64,000 bases of DNA. Origin: JBCBGF01 sp039193455. Its GTDB lineage: Bacteria; Pseudomonadota; Alphaproteobacteria; Rhodobacterales; Rhodobacteraceae. Numbering within the stretch: position 1 is the stretch's first letter; each line of letters begins with the position of its first letter. The translations under genes were made by a program, and so were the position numbers. Below the pieces are notes generated by a model, which was not told the DNA's origin, did no database searches, and was given only the letters and a program-made list of their open reading frames with translations. Location of the stretch: assembly GCA_039193455.1 (NCBI GenBank), contig JBCCWO010000001.1:186001-250000 (forward strand), in the 5' to 3' direction. Positions 9,140 to 19,000 of this stretch are shown piece after piece.

Positions 9140-10267
9140 ATGCGCGCCGAAGCCGAAAGCACCGTTGCCGAGATCGAAAAATCCCTCGCGCTGCTCCGCC
9201 AGCGGATGGATTGGGACACTGCGGAACATCGCCTTGAGGAATTCAACGCGATGACCGAGGACCCGGATCTGTGGAACGATCCGGACCGTGCGCAAAAGCT
9301 GATGCGGGAACGGCAGATGCTGGTGGATGCGGTCGACCGGTACAAGTCCATGCGCCAGGAACTGTCCGACAGCGTCGAGCTTATTGAACTGGGCGAGATG
9401 GAGGATGACGCCGAGGTTGTGGCCGAAGCCGAGGACGGGCTCAAGGCGCTGGCCAAACGCGCCGCGCAGGCCGAGCTTGAGGCGCTGCTGTCGGGTGAGG
9501 CGGACGGCAACGACACCTTCCTTGAGATCAATGCGGGCGCAGGCGGCACCGAAAGCTGCGACTGGGCCTCGATGCTGGCGCGGATGTATGTTCGCTGGGC
9601 AGACAAGCACGGTTACTCGGTCGAGCTTATGAGCGAAAGCGCCGGGGACGAGGCGGGGATCAAGTCGGCGGCCTATAAGATCTCTGGCCCCAACGCCTAT
9701 GGCTGGCTGAAGTCAGAGTCGGGTGTCCACCGTTTGGTGCGTATCTCGCCCTTCGACAGCGCGGCCAAGCGACACACGTCGTTTTCGTCGGTCTGGGTCT
9801 ATCCGGTGGTCGATGACAATATCGAGATCGAAGTGAACCCCAGCGACATCCGGATCGACACCTACCGGTCGTCGGGCGCGGGCGGCCAGCACGTGAACAC
9901 CACGGATTCAGCGGTGCGGATAACCCATATACCCACGGGAATAGTGGTCACCAGTTCGGAGAAATCGCAGCACCAGAACCGCGATATCGCCATGCGCGCG
10001 CTGAAGTCGCGGCTCTATCAGCAGGAGCTTGATCGCCGGAATGCGGCCATCAACGAGGCGCATGAGGCCAAGGGCGAAGCCGGGTGGGGCAACCAGATCC
10101 GGTCCTACGTGCTGCAGCCCTATCAGATGGTGAAAGACCTGCGCACCAACCACGAGACCTCCGATACCAAGGGTGTGCTTGACGGCGATCTCGATGCGTT
10201 CATGGCGGCCACATTGGCCTTGGACGTCGCCGGAAAAAGCCGGGCTGAGGCGCAGGCCGACGACTAG
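9140..10267 (+). CDS. prfB: Peptide chain release factor 2
   Basis: RF2 of 375 residues, which reads UGA and UAA and triggers peptide release on the ribosome. The stop-recognition SPF tripeptide is in VRISPFDSAAKRHTSF and the catalytic GGQ is in SSGAGGQHVNTTDSAVRIT. The ATG at 9140 (MRAEAESTVAEIEKSL) was preferred over an upstream ATG at 9101, whose 13 extra codons look non-coding. The frame is continuous, so the programmed +1 frameshift known in Escherichia coli prfB is absent here. Confidence 0.97.
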   Translation: MRAEAESTVAEIEKSLALLRQRMDWDTAEHRLEEFNAMTEDPDLWNDPDRAQKLMRERQMLVDAVDRYKSMRQELSDSVELIELGEMEDDAEVVAEAEDGLKALAKRAAQAELEALLSGEADGNDTFLEINAGAGGTESCDWASMLARMYVRWADKHGYSVELMSESAGDEAGIKSAAYKISGPNAYGWLKSESGVHRLVRISPFDSAAKRHTSFSSVWVYPVVDDNIEIEVNPSDIRIDTYRSSGAGGQHVNTTDSAVRITHIPTGIVVTSSEKSQHQNRDIAMRALKSRLYQQELDRRNAAINEAHEAKGEAGWGNQIRSYVLQPYQMVKDLRTNHETSDTKGVLDGDLDAFMAATLALDVAGKSRAEAQADD

Positions 10268-10277
10268 GCGCCGATTT

Positions 10278-10331
10278 GGGGCGCTGCTCCGCGGCCTGCG
10301 GCCGCCCCCCGGAGTATTTGGGCCAAGATGA
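10278..10331. repeat. GC-rich hairpin with conserved GGAGTATTTG tail, probable terminator or dispersed repeat
   Basis: Between prfB and the DUF2189 gene lies a nested inverted repeat: outer arms GGGGCG (10278-10283) and CGCCCC (10303-10308), inner arms GCGGCC (10291-10296) and GGCCGC (10300-10305); the inner and outer pairings overlap and are alternatives. It is followed by GGAGTATTTG and GGCCAAGATGA. From general knowledge, elements ending in CCCCGGAGTATTTG recur between genes of Rhodobacteraceae, often as terminators. Only one copy was noticed in this window. Confidence 0.5.
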
Positions 10332-10391
10332 CGGGGCGGGTTGACGCCCGTTTGGGCCCGGCGGCATCATGTCGGCGAGGAGGAGGGGCCC

Positions 10392-11168
10392 ATGAGTGAG
10401 GCACCGCTGGAGGCGTCGCCGATCCCGGAGATCGGGCAACTCACGCTGCACGAGATCCGGAGCGCGCTGCGCGCCGGAATCTATGATTTCCGGGCGGCTC
10501 CGGCCTATGGCCTGTTCTTCAGCGCGTTTTACGTGATCGTCGGTGCCGTTCTTATCCTGGTCAACGCGGGCACATTCGTCTGGACACTGGTGCTGTCGCT
10601 TGGCTTTCCGCTGGTGGCGCCCTTTGCGGCGGTTGGTCTTTATGAGGTGAGCCGTCGGCTCGAATGCGATGAGCCGCTTGTCTGGTCCGAGATCCTGGGC
10701 GTTGTCGCGCGCGAAAGGGCCCGGCAGATCCCGTGGATGGGGGCGATCCTGCTGATCGTGTTCCTGTTCTGGTCGTTCTTTGCCCACATGCTCTTTGCGC
10801 TGTTCATGGGGCTCTCGACCCTGACTAACATTTCAAGCTCTTACGAGGCGCTGTTGACGTCGAACGGCCTGACCATGCTTGCCATGCAGGTCGCCGTGGG
10901 CGCCGGGGTCGCGTTTCTCGTGTTCGCGGCCACGATCGTCAGCCTGCCATTGCTGCTGGAAAAAGAGCTCGACTTCGTGACGGCGATGATCGTCAGCTTT
11001 CGCGCGGTGGGGCAGAACCTTGGCGTGATGCTCGTCTGGGCGGCGGTGATCGCAGGCCTGTTGTTTTTGGGGATGCTGCCGCTGTTTCTGGGGCTGTTTG
11101 TGGTGCTGCCCGTGCTGGGGCACGCGACATGGCACGTCTATCGCCGCACGCTCTATCACCCGATCTGA
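10392..11168 (+). CDS. DUF2189 integral membrane protein
   Basis: A 258-residue inner-membrane protein with about six hydrophobic segments (for example AFYVIVGAVLILV, LLIVFLFWSFFAHMLF, VLVWAAVIAGLLFLG). Its pattern and length resemble the DUF2189 family common in alphaproteobacteria; no biochemical function is established. The start at 10392 has an excellent AGGAGG sequence about 5 nt upstream, which rules out the longer frame starting at 10341. It is convergent with the MFS gene, and the two coding regions overlap slightly at their 3' ends (11156-11168). Confidence 0.8.
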   Translation: MSEAPLEASPIPEIGQLTLHEIRSALRAGIYDFRAAPAYGLFFSAFYVIVGAVLILVNAGTFVWTLVLSLGFPLVAPFAAVGLYEVSRRLECDEPLVWSEILGVVARERARQIPWMGAILLIVFLFWSFFAHMLFALFMGLSTLTNISSSYEALLTSNGLTMLAMQVAVGAGVAFLVFAATIVSLPLLLEKELDFVTAMIVSFRAVGQNLGVMLVWAAVIAGLLFLGMLPLFLGLFVVLPVLGHATWHVYRRTLYHPI

Positions 11169-12472
11169 GGGCGGCGGATCCCGGCAAAGGCAATGGCAGC
11201 GGACGCCAGCGACATCGCGGCGGTGATCCAGGCGATGCGGGCGAAGGCGGCTGTGGTGGCCGCGGCATGGCCTGCAGCCTCTGACGGGGCGCCGAAGCTG
11301 TCCGGCCCACCGCCAACGGCATAGGCATTGGCCGCAACACCGCCCATCAACGCCACTGCGACCAGCCCCGCAACCCGGCTGACCGCGTTGTTCACGCCCG
11401 ATGCTGCCCCGGCCTGGTTGTCTGGCACAGCGCCCATGACCGCGGCGGAGAGGGGGGCGACGATCAACGCCATGCCTGAGCCCATCACGCACATAAACGG
11501 GATGACAGCGCCCCAGAACGCCTGCAACGGCGCGGTGAGGGCGAGACCGGCATAGGCGAGGGCCACCACCGCCGCGCCTGTGCCGATGAGGGTGCCTGGC
11601 CCGTGCGTATCGGCAAGCTTGCCCATGCGGGTCGAGAGCAGTGCAATCGCGGCGGTGACGGGCACAAAGGCGGCGGAAGCTTCGGCTTCGGTCACGTCCC
11701 AGGCGGTGATCACCGTCATCGGCAGGAAAAACAACACCGCCGACAGCCCGAAATACAGGCAGAAGGTGGCCATGTTGGCTGCGCTGAAGGTGGTATTGGT
11801 GAAGAGGCCAAGCTGGAGCATTGGGTGCGCACTGCGCGCCTCCCACACGGCAAAAAGGACAAGGGCCAGCGCTGCCAAACCGAAGAGGGAGAACTGGCCG
11901 GGCCCGGCATCTGTGAGCGCCCAGGCCATCAGGCCCAAGGCGGCGGTGATCAAGACCGCCCCAAGCCAATCGATGCCCTTCTCGGCCGCGGTACGGTCCT
12001 CTTCCACCGCGCCCGCAAGCAGCCAGATCGCAAGAAGGCCCAGCGGCAGGTTGACGGCAAAGAGCCATCGCCACGTCTCGGGCCCTGCCGCGGTGATCAG
12101 CACGCCGCCAAGGATCGGGCCGAGCGCGGTGGTCAAAGCTGACGCAGCGGCCCAGATGCCGAGCGCCCGGCCGCGTTCGTCGGGCGGGTAGGCGCGGTAG
12201 ATCAGCGCCATCGATCCAGGCACCATCATCGCGGCGCCAATGCCCTTAAGCGCGCGGGCGGCGATCAGTGCCTCGGGCGTGGGTGCCGCGGCGCTGATCA
12301 GGGAAGCGACGATGAAGATACCGATGCCGATCGAGAAGACCCGGCTCAGCCCGAAGCGGTCCCCCAGCGCGCCGCCTGCAAGGATCAGGGCCGAAAGCGG
12401 GAGCATGTAGGCATTGCTGATCCATTGCGCCTGGCTCAGCGTGGCGCCCAAGCTGTCGCGGATCGTCGGCAT
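11156..12472 (-). CDS. MFS drug-resistance transporter (DHA2-like), N-terminus probably frameshifted
   Basis: The 438 residues from the first in-frame ATG contain most of a DHA2-type major facilitator exporter: LILAGGALGDRFGLSRVF is the loop 2-3 motif, RALGIWAAASALTTALGPILGG is motif C, and about 13 membrane helices follow. The conserved first helix is missing from this ORF. The same frame upstream (12473-12562) does encode it, reading RKRVLYAAILASALGF then IDGTIVSIA, but has no ATG, GTG or TTG. An ATG at 12573, just after the terminator-like hairpin, would supply the start if one base were added to the AAAA run at 12562-12565. Either the gene carries a 1-nt deletion or the assembly does. The substrate is not predictable. 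Confidence 0.75.
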   Translation of the reverse strand: MPTIRDSLGATLSQAQWISNAYMLPLSALILAGGALGDRFGLSRVFSIGIGIFIVASLISAAAPTPEALIAARALKGIGAAMMVPGSMALIYRAYPPDERGRALGIWAAASALTTALGPILGGVLITAAGPETWRWLFAVNLPLGLLAIWLLAGAVEEDRTAAEKGIDWLGAVLITAALGLMAWALTDAGPGQFSLFGLAALALVLFAVWEARSAHPMLQLGLFTNTTFSAANMATFCLYFGLSAVLFFLPMTVITAWDVTEAEASAAFVPVTAAIALLSTRMGKLADTHGPGTLIGTGAAVVALAYAGLALTAPLQAFWGAVIPFMCVMGSGMALIVAPLSAAVMGAVPDNQAGAASGVNNAVSRVAGLVAVALMGGVAANAYAVGGGPDSFGAPSEAAGHAAATTAAFARIAWITAAMSLASAAIAFAGIRRPQIG

Positions 12473-12580
12473 GGCGATGGAGACGATCGTGCCGTCTATG
12501 AACCCCAGCGCCGAGGCAAGGATCGCGGCGTAGAGGACCCGCTTGCGGGCCCGTTCCGCACAAAAGGCGGCATCAAAGCG

Positions 12581-12606
12581 AGACGCCGCGGAGGACCGCG
12601 GCGTCT
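12581..12606 (-). terminator. Perfect 11-bp hairpin after the bactofilin gene
   Basis: AGACGCCGCGG (12581-12591), loop AGGA, CCGCGGCGTCT (12596-12606) is a perfect inverted repeat about 28 bp downstream of the bactofilin stop on the minus strand and just before the presumed start of the MFS gene. It lacks a strong T run (CGCTTTG follows), so termination strength is uncertain, but it makes a start for the MFS gene upstream of the hairpin unlikely. Confidence 0.6.
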
Positions 12607-12633
12607 GTTGGTGGCTTATCTCTGGTGCGCCGC

Positions 12634-13173
12634 TCAGGCTTTGGCAGGCGACGCGGCCGCCGCTGCGCTGGCGCTGGAACTGGCCGTCGGGGCCGCTGCG
12701 GGCTTGGGCTTGGCCGAGCTGCCGCCGCCAAGCGGATCTTCCTGCCGCTGCACCGAGCCTTCAAAGTGTGCACCGCTTTCGATCGCGATGGTTTTGTGGA
12801 TGATGTCGCCTTCTACCCGTGCCGTGGCGGTCAGACGTACCTTCAGGCCGCGGACCTTGCCGACAACCCGGCCATTCACGATCACGTCGTCGGCAATGCA
12901 TTCGCCCTTCACTGTAGCGCTTTCGCCAACGGTGAGCAGGTGGGCGCGGATATCGCCTTCGATGGTGCCTTCGATCTGGATGTCGCCAGCCGTCGTCAGG
13001 TTGCCGTGGATCTTAAGATCGCTCGACAAGACCGATGCAGGGGCTTTTTCTTTCGGGGTAGAGGGGGAGAAATCTGTCATGGGCTTGGTGCTCTTTGCCT
13101 CTGGAGTTTTTGGGGTTTCCGGTTTGGCCTCGGGTGATGCGCCGGGGTCGTTCACTCTGCTTTTAGAAAACAT
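12634..13173 (-). CDS. Bactofilin-family polymer-forming cytoskeletal protein
   Basis: A 179-residue bactofilin. A Pro/Lys-rich disordered N-terminus (1-45) is followed by the right-handed beta-helix core (about 50-145) with repeating hydrophobic/glycine rungs such as GNLTTAGDIQIEGTIEGDI and NGRVVGKVRGLKVRLT, then a low-complexity Ala/Ser C-terminus. Bactofilins polymerise without nucleotide and scaffold peptidoglycan enzymes at specific cell sites. The start overlaps the last 11 bp of the upstream M23 peptidase gene, a linkage also known from other proteobacteria where the peptidase and bactofilin work together in cell shape. Confidence 0.92.
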   Translation of the reverse strand: MFSKSRVNDPGASPEAKPETPKTPEAKSTKPMTDFSPSTPKEKAPASVLSSDLKIHGNLTTAGDIQIEGTIEGDIRAHLLTVGESATVKGECIADDVIVNGRVVGKVRGLKVRLTATARVEGDIIHKTIAIESGAHFEGSVQRQEDPLGGGSSAKPKPAAAPTASSSASAAAAASPAKA

Positions 13174-14515
13174 CTCTCGCTGCCTTGATGAATTTCATCG
13201 GGTTCACGGGCTCGCCGTCAATCCGCACCTCGTAGTGGAGGTGAGTGCCGGTGGATCGTCCAGAGTTCCCCATATCACCGATCTGGTCCCCGCGCGAGAC
13301 CCTATCGCCGACGCTCACCCGGATTCTTGACAGGTGTGCGTATCGGGTCTCAATCCCGAAATCGTGGCGAATCGTGACGATACGCCCATATCCCGTGGCC
13401 CAACCGGCCTTGATCACCGTGCCATCGGCCGTGGCATAGATCGGGGCGCCATGGCGGGCGGCAAAGTCGGTGCCGTTGTGCATGCGGCGCTCGCCATTGA
13501 TCGGGTCGCGGCGCGGGCCAAACCCGCTGGTATAGCGATACGTCCCGCGCACCGGTTCCGAAAACGGGGTCTTTTCAACTGCGATACGGTAGAGGTTCAG
13601 CGCGTCGAGCCGTTCGAGAATGGCATTGGCCCGCTCCATCTCGGCGTCGGGCATCTCGTCCGTGCCTCTGGTCGAAAAGGTCAGCGGGGTAAGCGGGCCG
13701 CCTTGGCCGGAATAGCCGCGTCGCACAGTTTCGATGATGCTGTCCGCGGGGAGGCCCGCGGCGTTGAACATCTCATCCAGCGGGGCGAGTGAGACACTTA
13801 CAGCCTCTTCAAGCTGTGAAAAGATCCGTTCGTTCCGCTCCGCCATCAACTCGCGCTCAAGCTCGAGCGTATCGATATGGGCCATCGCGTCAGCGGTGTC
13901 TGCCACAATCTCGTCTCGTGCAGCGGCGGTGCTGGACAGGGCGTCGGTCAGAAAGTCGACCGTGGCCGCCAGTTCTTCGGTCTGCAGAAACTCGGGCGCC
14001 ACGGACTGGGCCGTCTCGTTCAGTTCGGCTTGAAGCGTATCGGCGCGTGTCATCGCCGCGTCGCGTTCGCCGATCGCGCTGCGCAGCGTGGCCTGCAGGG
14101 CTTCCGTGCCCTTCTCAAGCTCTTTGCGGCGCTCTTCCGAGGCGAGCAGACGGGACTGCATGGCCGAAACCTCGGCCATTGCCAGCGCAAAGCGTTCATG
14201 CGCCGCAGCGGCATCCGAGGTGCGCGCGTCCCGGTCGGCGGACAGCTGGTTCAGGCGGTCTTCATAAAGCGCTTGTTCGCGCAGCGCCTGGTCCCGCAGA
14301 TTGCCGGCGCCAAGGCTTGACATGAACAGGATGGCCGAGGCGACGATGGTCCAGCCGATGACAACGGCGCCGCCGGAAATGGCGATGAACTGGGTGGTCG
14401 AGGTCAACCGGATGAACCGCGTTTCGCCGTCTGAGCGCAGGAAGACCCGCTGTTCCGGAAATGCCCGCTCGATGCGCGCGTGAAGTCGGTGCACGATCCT
14501 TTTGCCCAAAGTCAC
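13163..14515 (-). CDS. M23 family metallopeptidase with coiled coil (LytM-type endopeptidase)
   Basis: A 450-residue bitopic protein: short cytoplasmic N-terminus, one transmembrane helix (about 43-70, AISGGAVVIGWTIVASAI), a long charged coiled coil (about 80-235), and a C-terminal LytM/M23 domain. The zinc and catalytic histidines are in MHNGTDFAARHG, RYAHLSRIRVS and GTHLHYEVRIDG. The family cleaves peptidoglycan cross-bridges. The presence of the histidines argues for an active enzyme rather than a degenerate EnvC-like activator. It is the first gene of a two-gene unit with the overlapping bactofilin. Confidence 0.93.
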   Translation of the reverse strand: MTLGKRIVHRLHARIERAFPEQRVFLRSDGETRFIRLTSTTQFIAISGGAVVIGWTIVASAILFMSSLGAGNLRDQALREQALYEDRLNQLSADRDARTSDAAAAHERFALAMAEVSAMQSRLLASEERRKELEKGTEALQATLRSAIGERDAAMTRADTLQAELNETAQSVAPEFLQTEELAATVDFLTDALSSTAAARDEIVADTADAMAHIDTLELERELMAERNERIFSQLEEAVSVSLAPLDEMFNAAGLPADSIIETVRRGYSGQGGPLTPLTFSTRGTDEMPDAEMERANAILERLDALNLYRIAVEKTPFSEPVRGTYRYTSGFGPRRDPINGERRMHNGTDFAARHGAPIYATADGTVIKAGWATGYGRIVTIRHDFGIETRYAHLSRIRVSVGDRVSRGDQIGDMGNSGRSTGTHLHYEVRIDGEPVNPMKFIKAARDVF

Positions 14516-14670
14516 GTCCTGTGTTGCCTGCAGCTTTCTTAATTCTGGCGCACCGTCCTGAACGCCAAAGATGTTCTATGTGCATAACTTCCCGGCATTG
14601 CCGGAGCAAGAAGTATGAATATCGCGTGCGCGGCGGTGTCACGCGCGCAACGCCGCAGGCGGAATTTCGC

Positions 14671-15486
14671 TTATGTTTCCGCCGTTTCCACCAACGGCCA
14701 GTAGAAGTCGGGCGGGATCCCGGCCTCGGCGCGTTTCTCATCATTGAACGGCGGTTTGAGGCCGCCGTGGAAATAGGTGCGGACAAGTCTGTGGAAAACG
14801 TCGCGGGGATCGGCGTTTTCGCGACCACACAGGAAATGAAACCACTTCGATCCGTAGGCGACGTGCCCCACCTCTTCGGCGTAGATGGTGCGCAGCGCTT
14901 CCACTGCTTGGTGTTCGTTTGCCCGGTCGAAAACCTCGATCATGCCCGGGGTGACGTCGAGCCCCCGCGCCTCAAGCACCATGGGCACGATGGCAAGCCG
15001 CCCCATGAAATCCTCTGCCGTGTCTTCCGCCGCACGCCACATCCCGGCATGTGCCGGCAGATCGCCGTAAAAGCTGCCCAAGGCTTCAAGACAGTCGCAC
15101 ATCAGATTGAAATGCTTCGATTCCTCATCCGCGGCTTTGACCCAGTCGTCATAAAAACCGGGCGGCATCGGGATATGCGCGAAGCGGGCGATAATGTCCC
15201 AATGCAGATCCACGGCATTCAGTTCGATATGCGCCACGGCATGCAGCAAGGCAATGCGGCCCGCCGGGCTGCCGGGTTTGCGTTTGGGCACGTCGCGCGG
15301 TGACAGCAGCTGGGGCGCGTCCGGACGCGCCGGGTGCGGGGGCGGCGTGGCACGCCCGACCGCGGGCATTTCGCCTTTGGCGCGCAAGGTCTGCCAGGTT
15401 GCGGCGTGCTGTCGGGACAGCGCGGTCTTTTGGCGGCCAGCGGCGGTGGTCAGAACCTCCACCGCCATCTGGGCCAGGGGCGTCAC
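14671..15486 (-). CDS. DUF455 ferritin-like domain protein
   Basis: A 271-residue protein of the DUF455 family, helical with a ferritin-like fold. Candidate metal ligands are in HAVAHIELNAVDLHWDI, DEESKHFNLMCDCLEALG and YAEEVGHVAYGSKWF, where paired Glu/His residues occur on successive helices. Relatives are annotated as rRNA-processing-like or tRNA hydroxylase-like, but the function is not established. The start chosen is GTG at 15486, overlapping the bcp stop as GTGA; the frame upstream of it is just bcp read out of frame. The overlap implies translational coupling to the peroxiredoxin, consistent with a role involving metals or oxidants. Confidence 0.82.
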   Translation of the reverse strand: MTPLAQMAVEVLTTAAGRQKTALSRQHAATWQTLRAKGEMPAVGRATPPPHPARPDAPQLLSPRDVPKRKPGSPAGRIALLHAVAHIELNAVDLHWDIIARFAHIPMPPGFYDDWVKAADEESKHFNLMCDCLEALGSFYGDLPAHAGMWRAAEDTAEDFMGRLAIVPMVLEARGLDVTPGMIEVFDRANEHQAVEALRTIYAEEVGHVAYGSKWFHFLCGRENADPRDVFHRLVRTYFHGGLKPPFNDEKRAEAGIPPDFYWPLVETAET

Positions 15487-15944
15487 AGGGCCTTTACCGC
15501 GGCCAGCACCGCATCCGCATGGCCCGGCACCTTCACCTTGCGCCAAACCTCGCGCACCGTGCCTTCGCCATCGATCAGGAAGGTCGAGCGTTCGATGCCC
15601 ATATATTTCTTGCCATACATGCTTTTTTCCACCCAGGTGCCATACCGTTCGCACACGTCACTCTCGGCATCTGACAGAAGCGGGACGCCCAGTTCATGCT
15701 TTGCGATGAACTTGTCATGCTTGGCCACGGTGTCTTTCGACAGGCCGTAAACGACGGCACCCGCCGCTTCGAAGGCGCCCAATTGCTCGGTAAAGGCAAT
15801 CGCCTCTTTTGTGCAGCCGCCGGTGTCGTCTTTGGGGTAAAAGTAAAGAACCACAGCTTTGGGACGCAGATCAGAGAGCGTAACGCTGTCTCCACCGTCG
15901 CGGGGTAGGGTGAAATCGGGGGCGGATTGGCCAATCTCGATCAT
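15483..15944 (-). CDS. bcp: Thiol peroxidase of the Bcp/PrxQ family
   Basis: A 153-residue cytoplasmic peroxiredoxin reducing hydroperoxides with thioredoxin-derived electrons. The Px3TxxC motif is intact in YPKDDTGGCTKEA, although the usual TPGC is TGGC here. The resolving cysteine found five residues later in E. coli Bcp is absent (the position is Ala), so another thiol, such as the Cys in SDVCERYGTW, or an external thiol would be needed. KSMYGKKYMGIERSTFLID is typical of the family. The gene is divergent from the DUF3971 gene and overlaps the DUF455 gene by 4 nt. Confidence 0.95.
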   Translation of the reverse strand: MIEIGQSAPDFTLPRDGGDSVTLSDLRPKAVVLYFYPKDDTGGCTKEAIAFTEQLGAFEAAGAVVYGLSKDTVAKHDKFIAKHELGVPLLSDAESDVCERYGTWVEKSMYGKKYMGIERSTFLIDGEGTVREVWRKVKVPGHADAVLAAVKAL

Positions 15945-16037
15945 GTGTCGGTCTCCGGGATGACATTGCGGTGCAATTTCGTTTTAGTCCGGAAGTAACG
16001 AAGATAAAGACGCCATCTGAATTGGCCCTAGGCAGAG

Positions 16038-19000
16038 ATGACCGAGAGCGAGACCAGCGTTGAACCGCGCCCCCGCCGCCGCCCCGTGCGGTGGCTGGCG
16101 GTGGTGTTTCTGGTGCTGGTCGCCGGGGCGGGATTGTTAGCGATTACCTTGCCGGGGCGTCTTGTCGTTCTGCCCGCATGGGCAACCGCGCAAATCGAAG
16201 AGCGGCTCAACCGCGGGCTTGGTGACAGTGGTGCGACACTGGGCCAGACGATTGTCGAAGTTGATCGGACGGGCATCCCGCAAGTCAGGTTGCGGAACGT
16301 TGCGTTGTTCGATGCGCGCGATGTCCGGATTGCCACGCTGAACGAAGTGCGTGCCGCGCTGTCCCTGCCAGAGCTGATGCGGGGAGAGGTCGTTCCCTCG
16401 GATTTGCAGGTTTCCGGCGCTCAGATCACCGTGCGGCGCAGCGTTGATGGCACCTTTGCCGTCAGCTTTGGTGAGGGGGCGACACCCGCCATGGCCGATA
16501 TGGCCAATGCCGTGGGCTTGGTCGACGCGATGTTTGCCCAGGCGCCGCTGGCCAATATCGCACGGCTGGACGCCAGCGATTTGACGATCTCGCTTGAAGA
16601 TGCCCGATCGGGGCGGGTGTGGCAGGTCACCGATGGCACCCTGCGGCTGATCAACGATGCCGACAGCGTCTCAGTTACCGTTGTGTCCGAAGTGTTCAAC
16701 GGCACCGAGGACCTGGCGGAAGTGCAGCTTTCGTTTGTGTCGAACAAAGGAGCGCCCGGTGCCGCCGTCGGCATGCAGTTTTCGAACGCCGCCGCCCAGG
16801 ATATCGCGCTGCAATCGCCGGCTTTGTCCTATCTGGGCGTCCTCGATGCGCCTGTGTCCGGCGCGATCCGCACGGTGTTGACAGGCGATGGCGCAATCGA
16901 TCGGCTCGCCGCAACGCTGGAGATCGACAGCGGCGCTTTGCAGCCCGCGGTTGGTGTGCGCCCGGTGCCGTTCAATTCGGCGCGGGCCTATCTGGAGTAT
17001 GACCCAGAGGAACAGCGGATCGCGTTCTCGGAACTCAGTGTCCAAAGCGAAGCGTTGCAGGTCGTCGGGGCAGGGCATGCCTATCTGCGGGACTTCACCG
17101 ATGGGTGGCCGCAGTCGCTGCTGGGGCAGATGCAGTTTGAAGAGATCGCGCTGACACCGGACGGTATGTTCAGCGACCCGGTGTTGTTCGATGCGGGAAT
17201 GGCGGATTTCCGGATGCGGCTCGATCCCTTTGAGCTTGATCTTGGTCAGGCAGTCTTGCTTGCGGGCGAGGATCGGTTGGCCGCTGAGGGACGCGTCGGT
17301 GCCGATGACGCGGGATGGAAGGTCGATGTGGACCTGAGCGGTGACCGAATGACGCCGGAGCAGCTTATGGGGCTCTGGCCGCCCGCGGCATTGCCGCCCA
17401 CCCGGGCGTGGCTTGCCAGAAACGTGCTGTCGGGTGAGCTGACCGATATCGTCGCCTCCCTGCGGCTGGCGCCCGAGCTGCGGCCTCGTGCCGGGTTCAG
17501 CTTTGATTTCAAGGACGCCTCGGTGCGCTACATGCCCCATATGCCCATCGTGACCGGCGGGGCGGGGCACGCGGCTTTGGTCGACGGGCGTTATGCCATG
17601 CGGCTTGAGGCCGGGCAGGTGCGGCCTGCGGGGCAGCGCCCCATCGACTTCACCGGATCAACGCTGGCCATTCTGGATGTCAGTGAAAAAATCCCGATGG
17701 CCGAGCTTGATCTGCGCGGTACCGGGCAACTTGCCTCTGTGCTGACGGCGTTGGACAACCACCCGTTCCGGATCCTTGAGAAATCGGGGCGCACGGCGGA
17801 TCTGGCCGCGGCCGCCGCCGCGGTTGAGGCCAAGATCCTCTTTCGCCTCGCCAAGGACATCAAGGTTGAGGATGTCGCCTTCGATGTCGCAGGTCAGCTG
17901 ACGGGCTTCACGTCCGACACCCTGGTTCCGAACCGGCTGCTGGCCGGGGAGTCGCTGAATGTGCGCGTCCGCTCAAACGAGGTTGAGGTTGCGGGGCTTG
18001 CGACGCTGGATGGGGTGCCGGTCGATGCCGTCTGGCGCCAATCCCTTGTGGCCGGAGCGGGGGATGTCAGCCGCGTGGATGCGCGTATCGGGCTCGATCA
18101 GGTGTTTCTGGACACGTTTGGGATCAATCTGCCGCCGGGAACCGTCTCGGGTCGGGCCGAGGCGTTGGTCCAGCTCGAAGTCCCGCGCGACGGGCCGGTC
18201 GCCTTTGACCTGAACTCGGATCTGCGCGGTGCGGGTGTGCAACTTGGCACCATCGGCTGGACCAAGCCGTCGAACACCGCGGGGAGCCTGTCGATTTCGG
18301 GCAGCTTTGCGCCGGAGGTGCAGATTGATCGGGTGCGCCTGGCCGGTGCCGGGCTTGAGGCAGAGGGCGTTGTGTCGCTCGGCGCAGGGGGTGCCTTGGA
18401 GGCGGCCAATTTTCAAACCCTGCGCGTCGGCGATTGGCTGTCGGCGCCCGTGCGCCTGGAAGGGCGTGGGGCGGGCGTGCCGCCGACTGTGATCCTGTCG
18501 GGGGGGCGTCTTGATCTGCGCGGTCTTTCCCAAAGTCAGGGCCAGTCGACCGGGCAACGTGTGCCGATCCAACTGGCGCTTGATGAACTCGTGGTCGAGG
18601 ATGGGATCATCTTGCGCCCGTTCACCGCACGCTTGACCGCCGGGGCAGGCCTGGACGGTGAGTTTGAAGGGCGGCTTGGGGGGAGGACGCCGGTTCGGGG
18701 CGCGCTGGTGCCGCAGCGGGGACGCTCGGCCATCCGGGTTCTGTCCGACGATGCCGGGGCCGCGTTGCGGGATGCTGGCATCTTTCGAACGCTTGCAGGC
18801 GGTGAGTTGGACCTTGTGCTGGCGCCCCGTGCCGAGGAGGAGGGGTTCGACGGGCGTCTGTCGATCTCATCCGCGCGCCTGCGCGACCAGCCCGCGATTG
18901 CAGACCTGCTTGACGCGATCAGCGTCGTTGGCCTGATCGACCAGCTTCAGGGCCCCGGCATCCTGTTCAATACGATTGAGGGGCGCTTTACGCTCACGCC

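Noticed and set aside
9140..9300. Programmed +1 frameshift in prfB
   Set aside because: The RF2 frame is continuous from 9140 to the stop with no internal UGA, so no frameshift is needed.
10833..12074. 413-codon minus-strand frame over the MFS and DUF2189 genes
   Set aside because: Its composition is a frame-shifted reading of the MFS gene and it crosses the DUF2189 gene; no family features.
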